The notes: a model not told the origin generated them from the sequence alone. Counted from the first letter of the stretch, positions 23,147 to 31,241 are shown. The stretch is 33,062 nucleotides of DNA from Streptomyces ureilyticus (GCF_011045025.1 NZ_JAAKZX010000101.1:1-33062); one strand, 5' to 3'. A program made the numbers and translations.

Positions 23147-23959
23147 ATGACGAGTTATCCATCCGGTAGCTCAGATCCCCGACTCACCTTCACGCATCCT
23201 CCACACCTGAGCGGCTCCACTCTCCACCTGACCGGTGTCCGGTCGATCCTGGGCCGGGATCCCGGCTGCGACATCCGCCTCGACGACCCGTACGTCAGCG
23301 GCACACATGCCGCACTGAGCCGCTCAGGCCGATACGTGGTGCTGGAGGACCTCGGCTCCGCCAACGGCACCCAGGTGAACAACGAGCCTTTGCAATCCCC
23401 TTGGACGCTGCAGAACGGTGACGTCCTCACTGTGGGCAACGTGAGCATCCGGTACGACGACCCGGACGGCACCCCCCAGAGGGGCCGGGCCGGCGAGGGC
23501 ACCGCGCTGATGCCGGTGGTAAACCGTGTGCCGGTGGTGAACCGCGCTCCTCGGTTCGATGTAGGGCAGCAGCACGGCGCGCACATCAACAACGTCGGCG
23601 GACATCAGTACATCGACCAAAGACGGGAGAGCTTCCTCCAGCAGATCGCCGCGGCCCGCACCAGAGCCAAGAGACTCATTCTGCTCGGCTTGGCAATCTT
23701 CACGAGTGGCTTTGCCTACTTCGCTTGGGGAATCCTGCGCTTCATGGGCCGAATCGGCGAGCCCATACCCGATGATCCCGACAAGTGGCCCACTCCAGAG
23801 GACGTTCTGGGAACCCAGATCAACGGCATACCTGTATTCCTTTTCGGCTGGGCGGCCGCACTCCTCGGTATTTTCCTGATGGTCATCGGGCTGGTGATGC
23901 ACATCGTCACCGCATCCCGTCGACGTTCGTACGAAGTGGCGGCGTCGCGCCGTTACTGA
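23147..23959 (+). CDS. FHA-domain membrane protein with a Gly/Asn/Gln-rich motif
   Basis: 270 residues. An N-terminal forkhead-associated domain (about 14-103) carries the phosphothreonine-binding residues: G36-R37 (ILGRDPGCDI), S51 and H54 (VSGTHAALS) and N73-G74 (LGSANGTQVN). After a short duplicated stretch (PVVNRVPVVNRAP), residues 137-156 form the motif FDVGQQHGAHINNVGGHQYI, which recurs in the next gene. Two transmembrane helices follow (about 177-198 and 228-253), with a short 30-residue loop between them and a basic tail. FHA and motif are thus on the same, probably cytoplasmic, side. The ATG at 23147 has a G-rich site upstream. The likely role is signalling: binding a phosphorylated partner, with the motif as an oligomerisation or recruitment element (inference). 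Confidence 0.88.
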   Translation: MTSYPSGSSDPRLTFTHPPHLSGSTLHLTGVRSILGRDPGCDIRLDDPYVSGTHAALSRSGRYVVLEDLGSANGTQVNNEPLQSPWTLQNGDVLTVGNVSIRYDDPDGTPQRGRAGEGTALMPVVNRVPVVNRAPRFDVGQQHGAHINNVGGHQYIDQRRESFLQQIAAARTRAKRLILLGLAIFTSGFAYFAWGILRFMGRIGEPIPDDPDKWPTPEDVLGTQINGIPVFLFGWAAALLGIFLMVIGLVMHIVTASRRRSYEVAASRRY

Positions 23960-23979
23960 CGCATGTGAGAGGACCTCCG

Positions 23980-24369
23980 GTGACCTTCAACATCGGGAAC
24001 CAACAAGGCGGCAGCATCAACAACGTCACGGGTGACCAGACCATCCACGGCGGCCAGCAAGGACACCTCACCGCCGCGGCGGACCCCCGGGCCCTGCTCG
24101 GCACGTTGTGCGCCGAACTCGAGCGGGTGAGCCTCCCGCCCGACATCGCCCGGCAGGTAAACGGCGAGGTCGCATACCTGAACGCCGAGCTCGGCTCCCC
24201 AGCGCCCGACCGTCCCACCGTGGCCCAGCGCCTGGTCAGGATCACCAGCCTGCTGGCCTCAGCGGGCGCGGTGGTCACCGCCGGCGGGGCTCTGGCCGGG
24301 GTGCTGTCGTCGTTCGCGGCCTGGCTGGGCCCGATCGGCGACTCGGTCCTCCACGCCATCGCACGGTAA
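23980..24369 (+). CDS. Small helical protein with N-terminal Gly/Asn/Gln-rich motif
   Basis: 129 residues from the GTG at 23980 (GAGAGGA seven bases upstream). Residues 3-22, FNIGNQQGGSINNVTGDQTI, share 11 of 20-21 positions with the motif of the upstream FHA protein. The rest is helical: an amphipathic part (LLGTLCAELERVSLPPDIAR), a polar helix, and a hydrophobic segment SLLASAGAVVTAGGALAGVL continuing SSFAAWLGPIG that may insert into membrane. N-terminal motifs of this look occur in actinobacterial signalling and conflict proteins, where some act as amyloid-type adaptors between receptor and effector. Only 20 bases separate it from the FHA gene, so the two should be co-expressed. It could be the effector or pore-forming partner; this is inference. 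Confidence 0.8.
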   Translation: MTFNIGNQQGGSINNVTGDQTIHGGQQGHLTAAADPRALLGTLCAELERVSLPPDIARQVNGEVAYLNAELGSPAPDRPTVAQRLVRITSLLASAGAVVTAGGALAGVLSSFAAWLGPIGDSVLHAIAR

Positions 24370-24438
24370 CGACCGAATCCAGGCCCGAGAGCCGGATCAC
24401 CGACCAGCCAGTGGGTCACCCGCCCTCACCGCGTCCAG

Positions 24439-24550
24439 GTGGAGGAACTCCAAGGGTGGGTCGCCGAGTTGACCGATCGACTTGAGGACGAACGGGAGAC
24501 ACTCTCGCAGCTGGTGATCACGCAGGAGACAGTGAGCGTGGTGCAGGCCC
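24439..24550 (+). pseudogene. Short coiled-coil remnant, probably IS-associated
   Basis: From the GTG at 24439 the frame gives VEELQGWVAELTDRLEDERE then TLSQLVITQETVSVVQ, a coiled-coil segment resembling the start of small proteins found beside streptomycete insertion sequences. The frame then runs into transposase sequence of another phase, so it is a truncated piece. Confidence 0.4.
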
Positions 24551-24564
24551 CTCGCCCGCGCGGG

Positions 24565-24945
24565 CCGCCCCGGCCGCAAGGCGTTCGTCTCCGGCAGCAA
24601 GGCGTTCGTCTCCGGCAGCAAGAAGCAGAACACCATCAAGACCACCACCTTCAGCGACGCACAAGACCGCACCCTGTTCAGCGGAGTGGTCCGGCCCGGC
24701 CGGATGCACGACCAGACGGCCGTTCGTACCGAGGGCATCGCTCAACAGTTCCGCTGGCACCCGAAGGCCAAGGCGGAGGTCGACAAGGGCTACCGGGGCC
24801 TGGCCAACGCGTTCCCCGCCCAGGTCAGCGCCCCGCCGAAGAAACCCAAAGACGACGCGCCGCCGGGCGAGCACGTGCATGGCGTGAGCAACAACGCCAC
24901 CGGTCCTCCCGGCGGTTCTGCGTGGGGCACACCAACGCCGAATCC
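24565..24945 (+). mobile_element. IS5-family DDE transposase fragment, frameshifted
   Basis: One frame reads KKQNTIKTTTFSDAQDRTLF, SGVVRPGRMHDQTAVRTEGI, then VDKGYRGLANAFPAQVSAPP and KKPKDDAPPGEH. The MHDQTA aspartate and the DKGYRGL segment are typical of DDE_Tnp_4 transposases. At about 24872 the family continuation AWREQQRHRSSRRFCVGHTN moves to another frame (one base lost), and sequence resembling the transposase ends at HTNAE (about 24945). N-terminus and C-terminus are missing. The piece also carries a 21-bp tandem duplication at its left end. It differs from the fragment at 13172-13402 and represents a separate insertion. Confidence 0.8.
24578..24619 (+). repeat. Perfect 21-bp tandem duplication within the transposase fragment
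   Basis: Bases 24578-24598 are repeated exactly at 24599-24619, doubling the heptapeptide KAFVSGS without breaking the frame. Confidence 0.9.
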
Positions 24946-24954
24946 GCTTGGTCC

Positions 24955-25630
24955 TCAACCTCGAACGCTGCCGTTACGGCTCGCACGCACCAGCGCCACC
25001 AACTGCCTCGACCGGTCCGCGCCGATCCGCAGTTCCCTACGTAGCGACTCGGCCGAGACCGGGCGTTGGTGCAGCTCCCTGTGCCGGGCGTCCACGCGCC
25101 GGGCCCGCTCCAGCAGCGGATCGTCCCGAGCGCGATCACGGCCGACACCGCCCTCGGTATCGTCCCCACCACCAGACTCCGTCTGCGCCTGACCCGCCGG
25201 CCGGTGCGCCAACAACTCCACCGACAGCAGCAGCGCGACCGGCGGCCACCCGGCCACCAGCACCGGCTTCCAGGCCAGCACCGGCGCGGCCGCGATATTC
25301 GCCGCCAAAAGACACCACGATCCCCAGCACAACAGCCAGCCACACGACGTACCGTGCCCGACGGCCACCACCCCCGGAGGGCTTCAGCAGACCGACCGTC
25401 GCCAGCAGCAACAAACCATCCACCGACAGCGGCCACAACGACGCGCTCACCTCATCCGCGCCACCCTGCAGAGCGAAATCCCGCTGATGGACGTACGAGG
25501 CATACGCCGCAACCCGCGCGACCACCAACGCACAGCCACACCGCAGCCACGCATCAAGATCAGGCGACTCGCCCCTCGCCGCCCGGCGCGGACCTTCGCC
25601 CGGGACCGACCCCACGTCGGAGTCGCCCAT
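24955..25630 (-). pseudogene. DUF2637-domain membrane protein gene with a one-base frameshift
   Basis: On the minus strand from the ATG at 25630 the frame encodes AYASYVHQRDFALQGGADEV, SASLWPLSVDGLLLLATVGL and WLAVVLGIVVS, the transmembrane helices of DUF2637 proteins. The T4 run near 25310 then shifts the frame: removing one T restores SLAANIAAAPVLAWKPVLVA and GWPPVALLLSVELLAHRP. The protein ends in a putative helix-turn-helix (RPVSAESLRRELRIGADRSR) closing at 24955. DUF2637 genes are common in actinomycete integrative and conjugative elements beside FtsK-like and replication genes; none of those are here. A sequencing error at the homopolymer would restore an intact gene of about 225 residues. 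Confidence 0.75.
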
Positions 25631-26045
25631 CACACCGACCCATCCCAGGCCGCAGGACGAAACCGCCCCTCCACCACCAGCCGCCCAACAAGAACCCGCT
25701 GGTGTGCCCTGCAACTATCTGCATGTGGCCCCGCCGGGGGCACCAGATCACATCAACGTGTTTTCGCAGGTCAGGGCCGACATGGGCCCTGCCTGCGGGA
25801 CTTCCTCTGGTGCACAGCAAGTCAGCCGCGGAGGAGGATCACCTCTCGTCTGCAGCATGCCCGCACATGGCATTGCCGCAGGTGAGGGGCGGGCCTCAGC
25901 GATCTTGGGACGCCATTGGCGACGTGCGCAGATTCGAACCATACGGGGTAGCTGGCAGCAAGCACTTCCGTCACGCTCTGCCATACGAGCTGATCAGGGA
26001 GTTCGCTCCTTCTTGACGGCTTCGTGCGCGTCGTCGCGACCGCGT
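25631..26045. other. Gap between integrative-element remnants
   Basis: No gene recognised in about 415 bases. Open frames cross it on both strands but change phase with the flanking remnants and show no family motif. Confidence 0.4.
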
Positions 26046-26640
26046 CTATGCGCCGCCCCCTCGGTCCGCCAGCCAGGCCAGCACCCTCGCCATCGCCTGC
26101 AGCTGCCGCTCTTGCAGCGCTGCGAAATCCGCACCGTCTGCGACAGCGACTTCGCAGCGGACGGCGCGAGCCTCGCTCTCCGGGGTCCGGTGTGGCGCGT
26201 CGTTCGTGACGGCGAAGGGAAGGACCATCCCGCACAAGGCATCGCCGGTATGGCCGTCGTAGCGAACCTTCAGGTGCAGGGCGTCGAAGAGCGGCCGGGA
26301 CAGCTCGTCCGGCAGACGCGACAGCTGGGCTGCTGTCACCGGAACCTGACTGAGTGGTACGCGCACTCCTTCCCGGTACCGCTCGTGTTCGCCTGCCTCG
26401 TTGTTCATCTCGGTGATGAGCTGCTGTTGAAGGTCCATCTGCTGCGCCCGCAGCTCGGTATGTCGTGCCGCGATCTCGTGGAGGAGGCCCGGGTCGGGCC
26501 GCTCCAGCTGTTCCAGGTTCCGGACCAGGCGTCGGCTCCTGGCCGTGCAGTCCGCGACGGCCGTGCGCAGTGCCGACTGCCGCTGGTGCCGCGCCCGCTG
26601 CTGCTCCGCATCGACCCCTTCCCCGTCACCGCGACCGGTG
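26046..26640 (-). pseudogene. C-terminal remnant of a large serine recombinase
   Basis: The minus-strand frame that ends at 26046 reads, from about 26600, RQSALRTAVADCTARSRRLV, RNLEQLERPDPGLLHEIAAR and HTELRAQQMDLQQQLITEMN, a long coiled coil. It then continues LPDELSRPLFDALHLKVRYD. This coiled coil followed by an F.ALHL.V.YD beta element is the C-terminal pattern of streptomycete large serine recombinases. The N-terminal catalytic domain, the recombinase domain and the zinc ribbon are not found; sequence to the right of about 26640 does not continue the family. It is therefore a fragment, inactive alone. It may mark the edge of a lost integrative element. An ATG at 26438 would give a 130-aa product, but that is an internal codon. 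Confidence 0.65.
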
Positions 26641-26943
26641 TCATGGGTGAATCCCCGCCGATCCCGCTGGTGTGGCCCATGATCACGGACGTGCCGTGCG
26701 CCCCTATCGGGCCTTTCTCGGTCAGGCGGCAGCCCCGCGCTGCTCTACGCCACTCCGCAAACCAACCGCGTCTGACACGGTCCGAGGTGGTGCGGGCGCA
26801 GCTGGTGCGGGGCGCCGGACAAGCCGCGCGTATCGGTTGTTCTGCCGATGTGGCGGCAGGGCCCGTCGACTTAATGTCACCCGCACGCCCCGCATCGTGC
26901 CGCATCACAAGGAGGGGCATCCACCCATCTCGGAGGTCCTGCA
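26641..26943 (+). promoter_or_regulatory. Upstream region of the ABC importer with a perfect inverted repeat
   Basis: No gene seen. CTGCCG (26842-26847), a 6-bp centre and CGGCAG (26854-26859) form a perfect inverted repeat about 85 bases before the start codon, an operator candidate for the transport operon. A GGAGG site (26933-26937) precedes the ATG at 26944. Confidence 0.45.
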
Positions 26944-27984
26944 ATGGTCAAGCCGCCCCTTTCCGCCCCCGCTTCACGCAGACAGTTCCTGGCCTGGTCC
27001 GGCGGGGCGATGGCGGCCACCGCCCTGGCCGCCACAGGCTGTGCGGGCCCGCAGGAAACAACAGCCGCCTCGGCAAAGGACGACAGCGGCTCTCCGACGG
27101 CCGTCCAAAACCTCGCCAAGATCGGCTTCGACTACCCGTACACCCAACTCCCGCTCTACGCCAGCCTCGTCAAGCTCTCCACGGCGGCCGCCCAAAAGCA
27201 CGACATCTCTCTGGCGACGACGAACGACGCGAGCAATCCCGACGCCCAGGCCACCAATCTCAATGCCTGGATCGCCCAGCAAGTGCCTGCGATCGTGTCG
27301 TTCCCGATGATCTTCGAGGCCACCGAGAAGATCGCCCGGCAGGCGCTGGACGCAGGGCTGATCTGGGTCACCTACGGCGGCTCGCTGGAGAACCAGAGCG
27401 CGGACATCCAGTTCAGCTTCCTGGAGGGCGGCACGCTCCTGGGCGAGGCGGCGGCGAAATGGGCCGAGGAGGAGCTCGGCGGGAAGGGGAAGATCGCGTT
27501 CCTGACCGACAGCACCATCCAGTTGGGCCGCGAGCGTACCAAGGGCATGATCGACGCCTTCACCAAGCTCGCGCCCGGCGTCGACGTGGTCGCCGAAGAG
27601 CAGGCCATCGATCCGGACACGGCTCTGTCGAAGTCCAACGCGATCCTGGCAAAGCACCCCGATCTCAACATCATTCTGGGGGTGACGGACTCGGGCGCGT
27701 ACGGCGGCTTCAAAGCGCTCCAGCAGGCGGGACGAAAGAAGGACGACGCCAAGACCTTTGTCGGCGGCCAGGACGGCTCCACGCCCTCCCTTCTCGCGAT
27801 CAAGGAGGGCACCTTCTACCGGGCCTCCGCGGCCCTCGCGCTGAAGGACATCGCCTCCGCCGTCGTCGACGTACCGCGCGCGGTCGCCGCCGGGAAGCCG
27901 AATCCGAGCGTGAATGTGCCGATCACCCTGCTCCGGCGGAGCGACGGCGCGAAGATCGACGCGCTGCTCGCCCAGAGCGCGTAG
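26944..27984 (+). CDS. ABC-transporter substrate-binding lipoprotein (ribose-type)
   Basis: 346 residues. The N-terminus has a Tat motif (S11-RRQFL) followed by a hydrophobic stretch and the lipobox LAATGC with C33, so it should be exported folded by Tat and lipid-anchored outside. The mature part is a Peripla_BP_4/type I periplasmic-binding fold: IGFDYPYTQLPLYASLVKLS, a DAQATNLNAWIAQQVPAIVS strand-helix pair, then GKIAFLTDS, and LNIILGVTDSGAYGGFKALQ. Such proteins feed CUT2 (ribose/xylose-type) importers, but relatives bind autoinducers, inositol or aromatic-type ligands, so the ligand is open. The ATG is preceded by GGAGG. The ATPase gene begins nine bases after its stop, and the permease follows: a complete importer operon. 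Confidence 0.93.
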   Translation: MVKPPLSAPASRRQFLAWSGGAMAATALAATGCAGPQETTAASAKDDSGSPTAVQNLAKIGFDYPYTQLPLYASLVKLSTAAAQKHDISLATTNDASNPDAQATNLNAWIAQQVPAIVSFPMIFEATEKIARQALDAGLIWVTYGGSLENQSADIQFSFLEGGTLLGEAAAKWAEEELGGKGKIAFLTDSTIQLGRERTKGMIDAFTKLAPGVDVVAEEQAIDPDTALSKSNAILAKHPDLNIILGVTDSGAYGGFKALQQAGRKKDDAKTFVGGQDGSTPSLLAIKEGTFYRASAALALKDIASAVVDVPRAVAAGKPNPSVNVPITLLRRSDGAKIDALLAQSA

Positions 27985-27993
27985 GCCCTTCCC

Positions 27994-29760
27994 ATGACGG
28001 TGGCGAATCTGCGGATCCGAGGGCTGAGCAAGTCCTTCGGCGGTGCCAAGGCCCTCGACAACGTGGACCTGACCGTGCCGGCGGGTCAGGTCCACGCCCT
28101 GCTCGGCCACAACGGTGCGGGCAAGTCCACCCTGATCAAGTGTCTCGGCGGCGCGTTCGCGCCGGACGCGGGCATGATCGAGGTGGGCGGCACCTCCTAC
28201 GCGCGGCTGAACCCGCGCGAGTCCATCGCGGCGGGTGTGGCGATCATTTTCCAGACGCTGAGCGTCGTCGACTCGCTCACGGTCGCCGAGAACATATTCC
28301 TCGGCCAGGAGCGGATCCGGTACGGCGCGGTCAACCGCCGCGCTCAGGAGACGCTCGCCGCTGGGCTGCTGGAACGGGTCGCCGCCGGCTGCGCGCCCCG
28401 CGACCGGGTCGGTGGCCTACCGATGGGCCAGCGGCAGTTGGTGGAGATCGCGAAGGCTCTCAGCCGCAACGCCTCGGTCCTCGTCCTGGACGAACCCACC
28501 GCCGCGCTGTCCGGCGCCGAGAGCGACGCCTTGGCGGCCCGTGTGGAGGACCTGCGCACCCAAGGGTTGGCGATCGTCTACGTCACGCATCTGCTGTCGG
28601 AGGTGGAACGGCTCGCGGACGCGGTGACCGTGCTGCGCGACGGGCGGGTCGACTACCACTCGACGGCGTCGGGACACAGCCGCAGGCAACTGGTCACCAC
28701 GATCATGGGGCGGGCAAGCGGCAGTCCGCCGCCCCGGCCCGGCCGCGCAGGAGCGACCGAGCGGGGCCACGGCCCGTCCGACGACAGCGCCGGTCCACAA
28801 AGCCGTCCCGAGGCGAGCGGCGGGTCCGGGGCCCTCGACGCCCGGTCCGGACCCCGGAACTCCGAAGTCACTCCGCCCGCAGGGTCGTCGGCGCCGGGAC
28901 GTCCAGCTGTTCCGAGCCGGTCGGTGCCGGACGGCCCGTCCTCGGTCCCCCACCGGGACCCGGCCTCAGTCGTGGATGACAAGGCCCCGGACCCGGCGGC
29001 GGCCACGGCCGGTCACCCCGGCCTGACGGTGGAGGGGCTGGCCGGGGCCGGGTTCGGGCCGGTGGGGTTCGACGTCGCCGAAGGCGAGATCGTCGGGATG
29101 TACGGACTCATCGGGTCCGGTCGTACGCGCATCCTCGAGACCCTGTTCGGCAGACGACACAAGTCGGCCGGGAGTGTGCGGCTCGGGGGCAGGGCCGTCG
29201 CACCTGCTCGGCCCGCCGAGGCACTGGCCGCCGGGATCGCCCTGGTGCCCGCGGACCGACGTGCCCAGGGACTGTTCGCGACACTCACCGCGCAGGACAA
29301 CGTGCTGCTTCCGGGCCTACGTTCCCTCGCGCGGGGAGTTCTGCGGTCCGTCAGGGCCGAGCGGCGGACCTTCGACGCGGTGGCTGCGGCTGTCAGTCTG
29401 CGTCCGGCGCGGCCCAAGCTGCCCGCGGCGGCCTACTCCGGGGGCAATCAGCAAAAACTCGTCCTCGGACGCTGGGTCAACGAGCGCAGCAGGACCAATG
29501 TCCTGCTGCTCGACGAGCCGACCCAGGGCGTGGACGTCGGGGCCCGCCAGGAGATCTACCGAGTGGTGGCCGGACTCGCTGCCGAGAAGCGGACCGCGGT
29601 GCTCTTCGCCTCCAGCGATCCCGAGGAGGTCGTGGCGCTCGCCCACCGCTGTCTGATTGTGGCCCGCGGACGGGTGATCGGTGAGCTGGCGGGTGCCCAA
29701 CTCACCGAAGAGGCCCTGCTGTCGGCCGTCCACGACACCCCCGCAGAAGGAGCAGCATGA
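27994..29760 (+). CDS. Sugar-type ABC transporter ATPase, two nucleotide-binding domains
   Basis: 588 residues, RbsA/XylG architecture. NBD1 has Walker A LLGHNGAGKST (36-46), an LPMGQRQ signature variant (142-147) and Walker B LVLDEPTAAL (163-172). NBD2 has the degenerate Walker A of this family (GLIGSGRTR, 371-379), a normal signature YSGGNQQK and Walker B LLLDEPTQGVDVG. It powers import with the permease encoded next. Family members are near 500 residues; this one has an extra Pro/Ser/Gly/Ala-rich linker of about 100 residues (241-343) between the halves, probably disordered. The start codon has only a weak ribosome site, so coupling to the upstream gene is likely. The stop overlaps the permease ATG (ATGA). 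Confidence 0.94.
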   Translation: MTVANLRIRGLSKSFGGAKALDNVDLTVPAGQVHALLGHNGAGKSTLIKCLGGAFAPDAGMIEVGGTSYARLNPRESIAAGVAIIFQTLSVVDSLTVAENIFLGQERIRYGAVNRRAQETLAAGLLERVAAGCAPRDRVGGLPMGQRQLVEIAKALSRNASVLVLDEPTAALSGAESDALAARVEDLRTQGLAIVYVTHLLSEVERLADAVTVLRDGRVDYHSTASGHSRRQLVTTIMGRASGSPPPRPGRAGATERGHGPSDDSAGPQSRPEASGGSGALDARSGPRNSEVTPPAGSSAPGRPAVPSRSVPDGPSSVPHRDPASVVDDKAPDPAAATAGHPGLTVEGLAGAGFGPVGFDVAEGEIVGMYGLIGSGRTRILETLFGRRHKSAGSVRLGGRAVAPARPAEALAAGIALVPADRRAQGLFATLTAQDNVLLPGLRSLARGVLRSVRAERRTFDAVAAAVSLRPARPKLPAAAYSGGNQQKLVLGRWVNERSRTNVLLLDEPTQGVDVGARQEIYRVVAGLAAEKRTAVLFASSDPEEVVALAHRCLIVARGRVIGELAGAQLTEEALLSAVHDTPAEGAA

Positions 29761-30755
29761 GCACCACAACAGCCGACACGGCCCCGAGAACACCGCAGAG
29801 CCCGCGCGTGCTCGGGACGAGGGGTCTGACAACCGTTCAGCGCCATCCGCTGACCATCGTGCTCGCCCTGATGGTGCTGGTCTTCCAGCTGTCCACAGGC
29901 AGTTTCCTCGACGCAGCGAATCTGCGGGGGATCGCCACCGACGCGGCCACCACAGCCATCGTCGCCGTGCCACTGGCCCTGCTGGTCATCAGCGGCTACC
30001 TCGATCTGTCGGTCGGTTCGACGCTCGCCCTCGGCGGGCTGGCGGCCGGCTGGCTCGCGGGGACGCAAGGGCAGTCTCCCGCAGTGGCCGTGCTCGGTGG
30101 GCTGGCAGTCGGCGCGGCGGTCGGTGCCGTGAACGGGATCCTGTGCTGCTATCTCGGGCTGTCGGCGTTCATCGTGACGCTGGGCATGCTCACCGCCGTA
30201 CGGGGGCTGGCGCAGCAGCTGTTTCCGCTGCCGCTGAGTGACTTCGGAACGGGTTTCGCCTGGCTGGGAGGTGCCCGGATCGCCGGGGTCGCCGCGCCTG
30301 TCGTCATCGCCGCGCTCGTAGTTGTGACAGGGGCGATGTTCCTGGCTTTGACGCCGGGCGGGCGGCATGTGTTCGCTATCGGGGTCAACCGGGAGGCCGC
30401 CTATCTCTCCGGTATAAACACTCGTCGCATCCCGTTCCTCCTGTTTGTGATCACCGGAGCCGCGGCGGCGCTGACCGGGGCCATCAGGGCGTCGGTGCTC
30501 GACAGTGCTGTCTCCGGGACCTCGGGTGCCGGGTTCGAACTGACGGTGCTCACCGCCGTGCTGCTCGGCGGGGTGGCCCTCAGCGGGGGCTCCGGCTCGG
30601 TCTTCGGCGTGTTGCTCGGCGTGCTGTTCCTGGGCGCTCTGCAGAACGGGCTCACGCTGCTGGGTGTGCCGACGTTCTGGCAGCTGATGGCCCAGGGAGT
30701 GGCGCTGGTGGCGGGCGCGGCACTCGCCTACTTCGGTCCTCGGAGGACCCGGTGA
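29757..30755 (+). CDS. ABC transporter permease (ribose/xylose type)
   Basis: 332 residues, BPD_transp_2 family, with about eight to ten hydrophobic segments. Recognisable landmarks: an amphipathic N-terminus, the AVPLALLVISGYLDLSVGS helix (typical GxxDLSVG motif), VGAVNGILCCYLGLSAFIVT with LGML, and the C-terminal VLLGGVALSGGSGSVFGVLL. GVNREAAYLSGIN matches the cytoplasmic coupling loop that contacts the ATPase. The start overlaps the ATPase stop (ATGA), with AGAAGGAG just upstream. No second permease is found, so it should work as a homodimer, as in RbsC systems. The ligand is unknown. Confidence 0.93.
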   Translation: MSTTTADTAPRTPQSPRVLGTRGLTTVQRHPLTIVLALMVLVFQLSTGSFLDAANLRGIATDAATTAIVAVPLALLVISGYLDLSVGSTLALGGLAAGWLAGTQGQSPAVAVLGGLAVGAAVGAVNGILCCYLGLSAFIVTLGMLTAVRGLAQQLFPLPLSDFGTGFAWLGGARIAGVAAPVVIAALVVVTGAMFLALTPGGRHVFAIGVNREAAYLSGINTRRIPFLLFVITGAAAALTGAIRASVLDSAVSGTSGAGFELTVLTAVLLGGVALSGGSGSVFGVLLGVLFLGALQNGLTLLGVPTFWQLMAQGVALVAGAALAYFGPRRTR

Positions 30756-30949
30756 CGGCCGCCGTCGTGAGCGACCGCAGGACTCATGGGCCCGGCCGAG
30801 GCAGAACTTCCGGCCTCGGCCCGCCCGTTCCTGACCGGCAACGCACCGCTCCCCACTGTCAGTGACCGCTCCGGCCGTGACTTGGTGGCCACCCGCCCCG
30901 GCGGGCGGCCCTGGGGGCCTGGCGCCGGTATTCGGGGTCTGCCAGGTCG

Positions 30950-31230
30950 CGCGCACAGCGCTCCAGCCGCTGGGTTCGGATCCAGCCGGCGACCGACGCA
31001 CACGCCATGGACCAGCTCGGCAGCGACGGGGTCACGTTCAAGACCAACGCGCACGGCATGTACCTCGGGAACCCGCTCCTGGGACGCCTGCTCGAAGAGC
31101 TGAACCGCAGGTGCACGCCCGTCTTCGTCCACCCCACGTCCCCGCCCGACCAGAAGCAGGTCGCGCTCGACCGCCCCCGGCCCATGCTGGAGTTCATCTT
31201 CGACTCCACGGGCGCGGTGGCGTGTGCTGC
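30950..31230 (+). pseudogene. Amidohydrolase (ACMSD-type) remnant
   Basis: The frame through the ATG at 31007 reads ATDAHAMDQLGSDGVTFKTN, AHGMYLGNPLLGRLLEELNR, VFVHPTSPPDQKQVALDRPR and PMLEFIFDSTGAV. This is the central part of amidohydrolase-2 enzymes such as gamma-resorcylate or ACMSD-type decarboxylases; the FVHPTSP histidine is a metal-site element. The N-terminal HxH part and the C-terminal Asp are both missing. After residue GAVAC the frame runs into a G10 tract and loses similarity. Sequence upstream of about 30950 (back to 30756) shows no family motif. It is a decayed catabolic gene lying between the importer and the aldehyde dehydrogenase. Confidence 0.7.
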
Positions 31231-31231
31231 T

Positions 31232-31241
31232 GGGGGGGGGG
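31232..31241 (+). repeat. Homopolymer of ten G
   Basis: Ten consecutive G bases at the point where the amidohydrolase similarity ends; a slip-prone tract that may be the cause or consequence of decay. Confidence 0.9.

Noticed and set aside
13619..24369. A complete contractile injection system or prophage
   Set aside because: No sheath, tube, spike, baseplate or ATPase gene is present; only cargo-like proteins are seen.
25704..28979. A 1091-codon open frame on +
   Set aside because: It crosses the recombinase remnant, the importer binding-protein gene and half the ATPase gene in another phase; composition is Arg/Gly/Pro-rich and matches nothing. It is a high-GC shadow.
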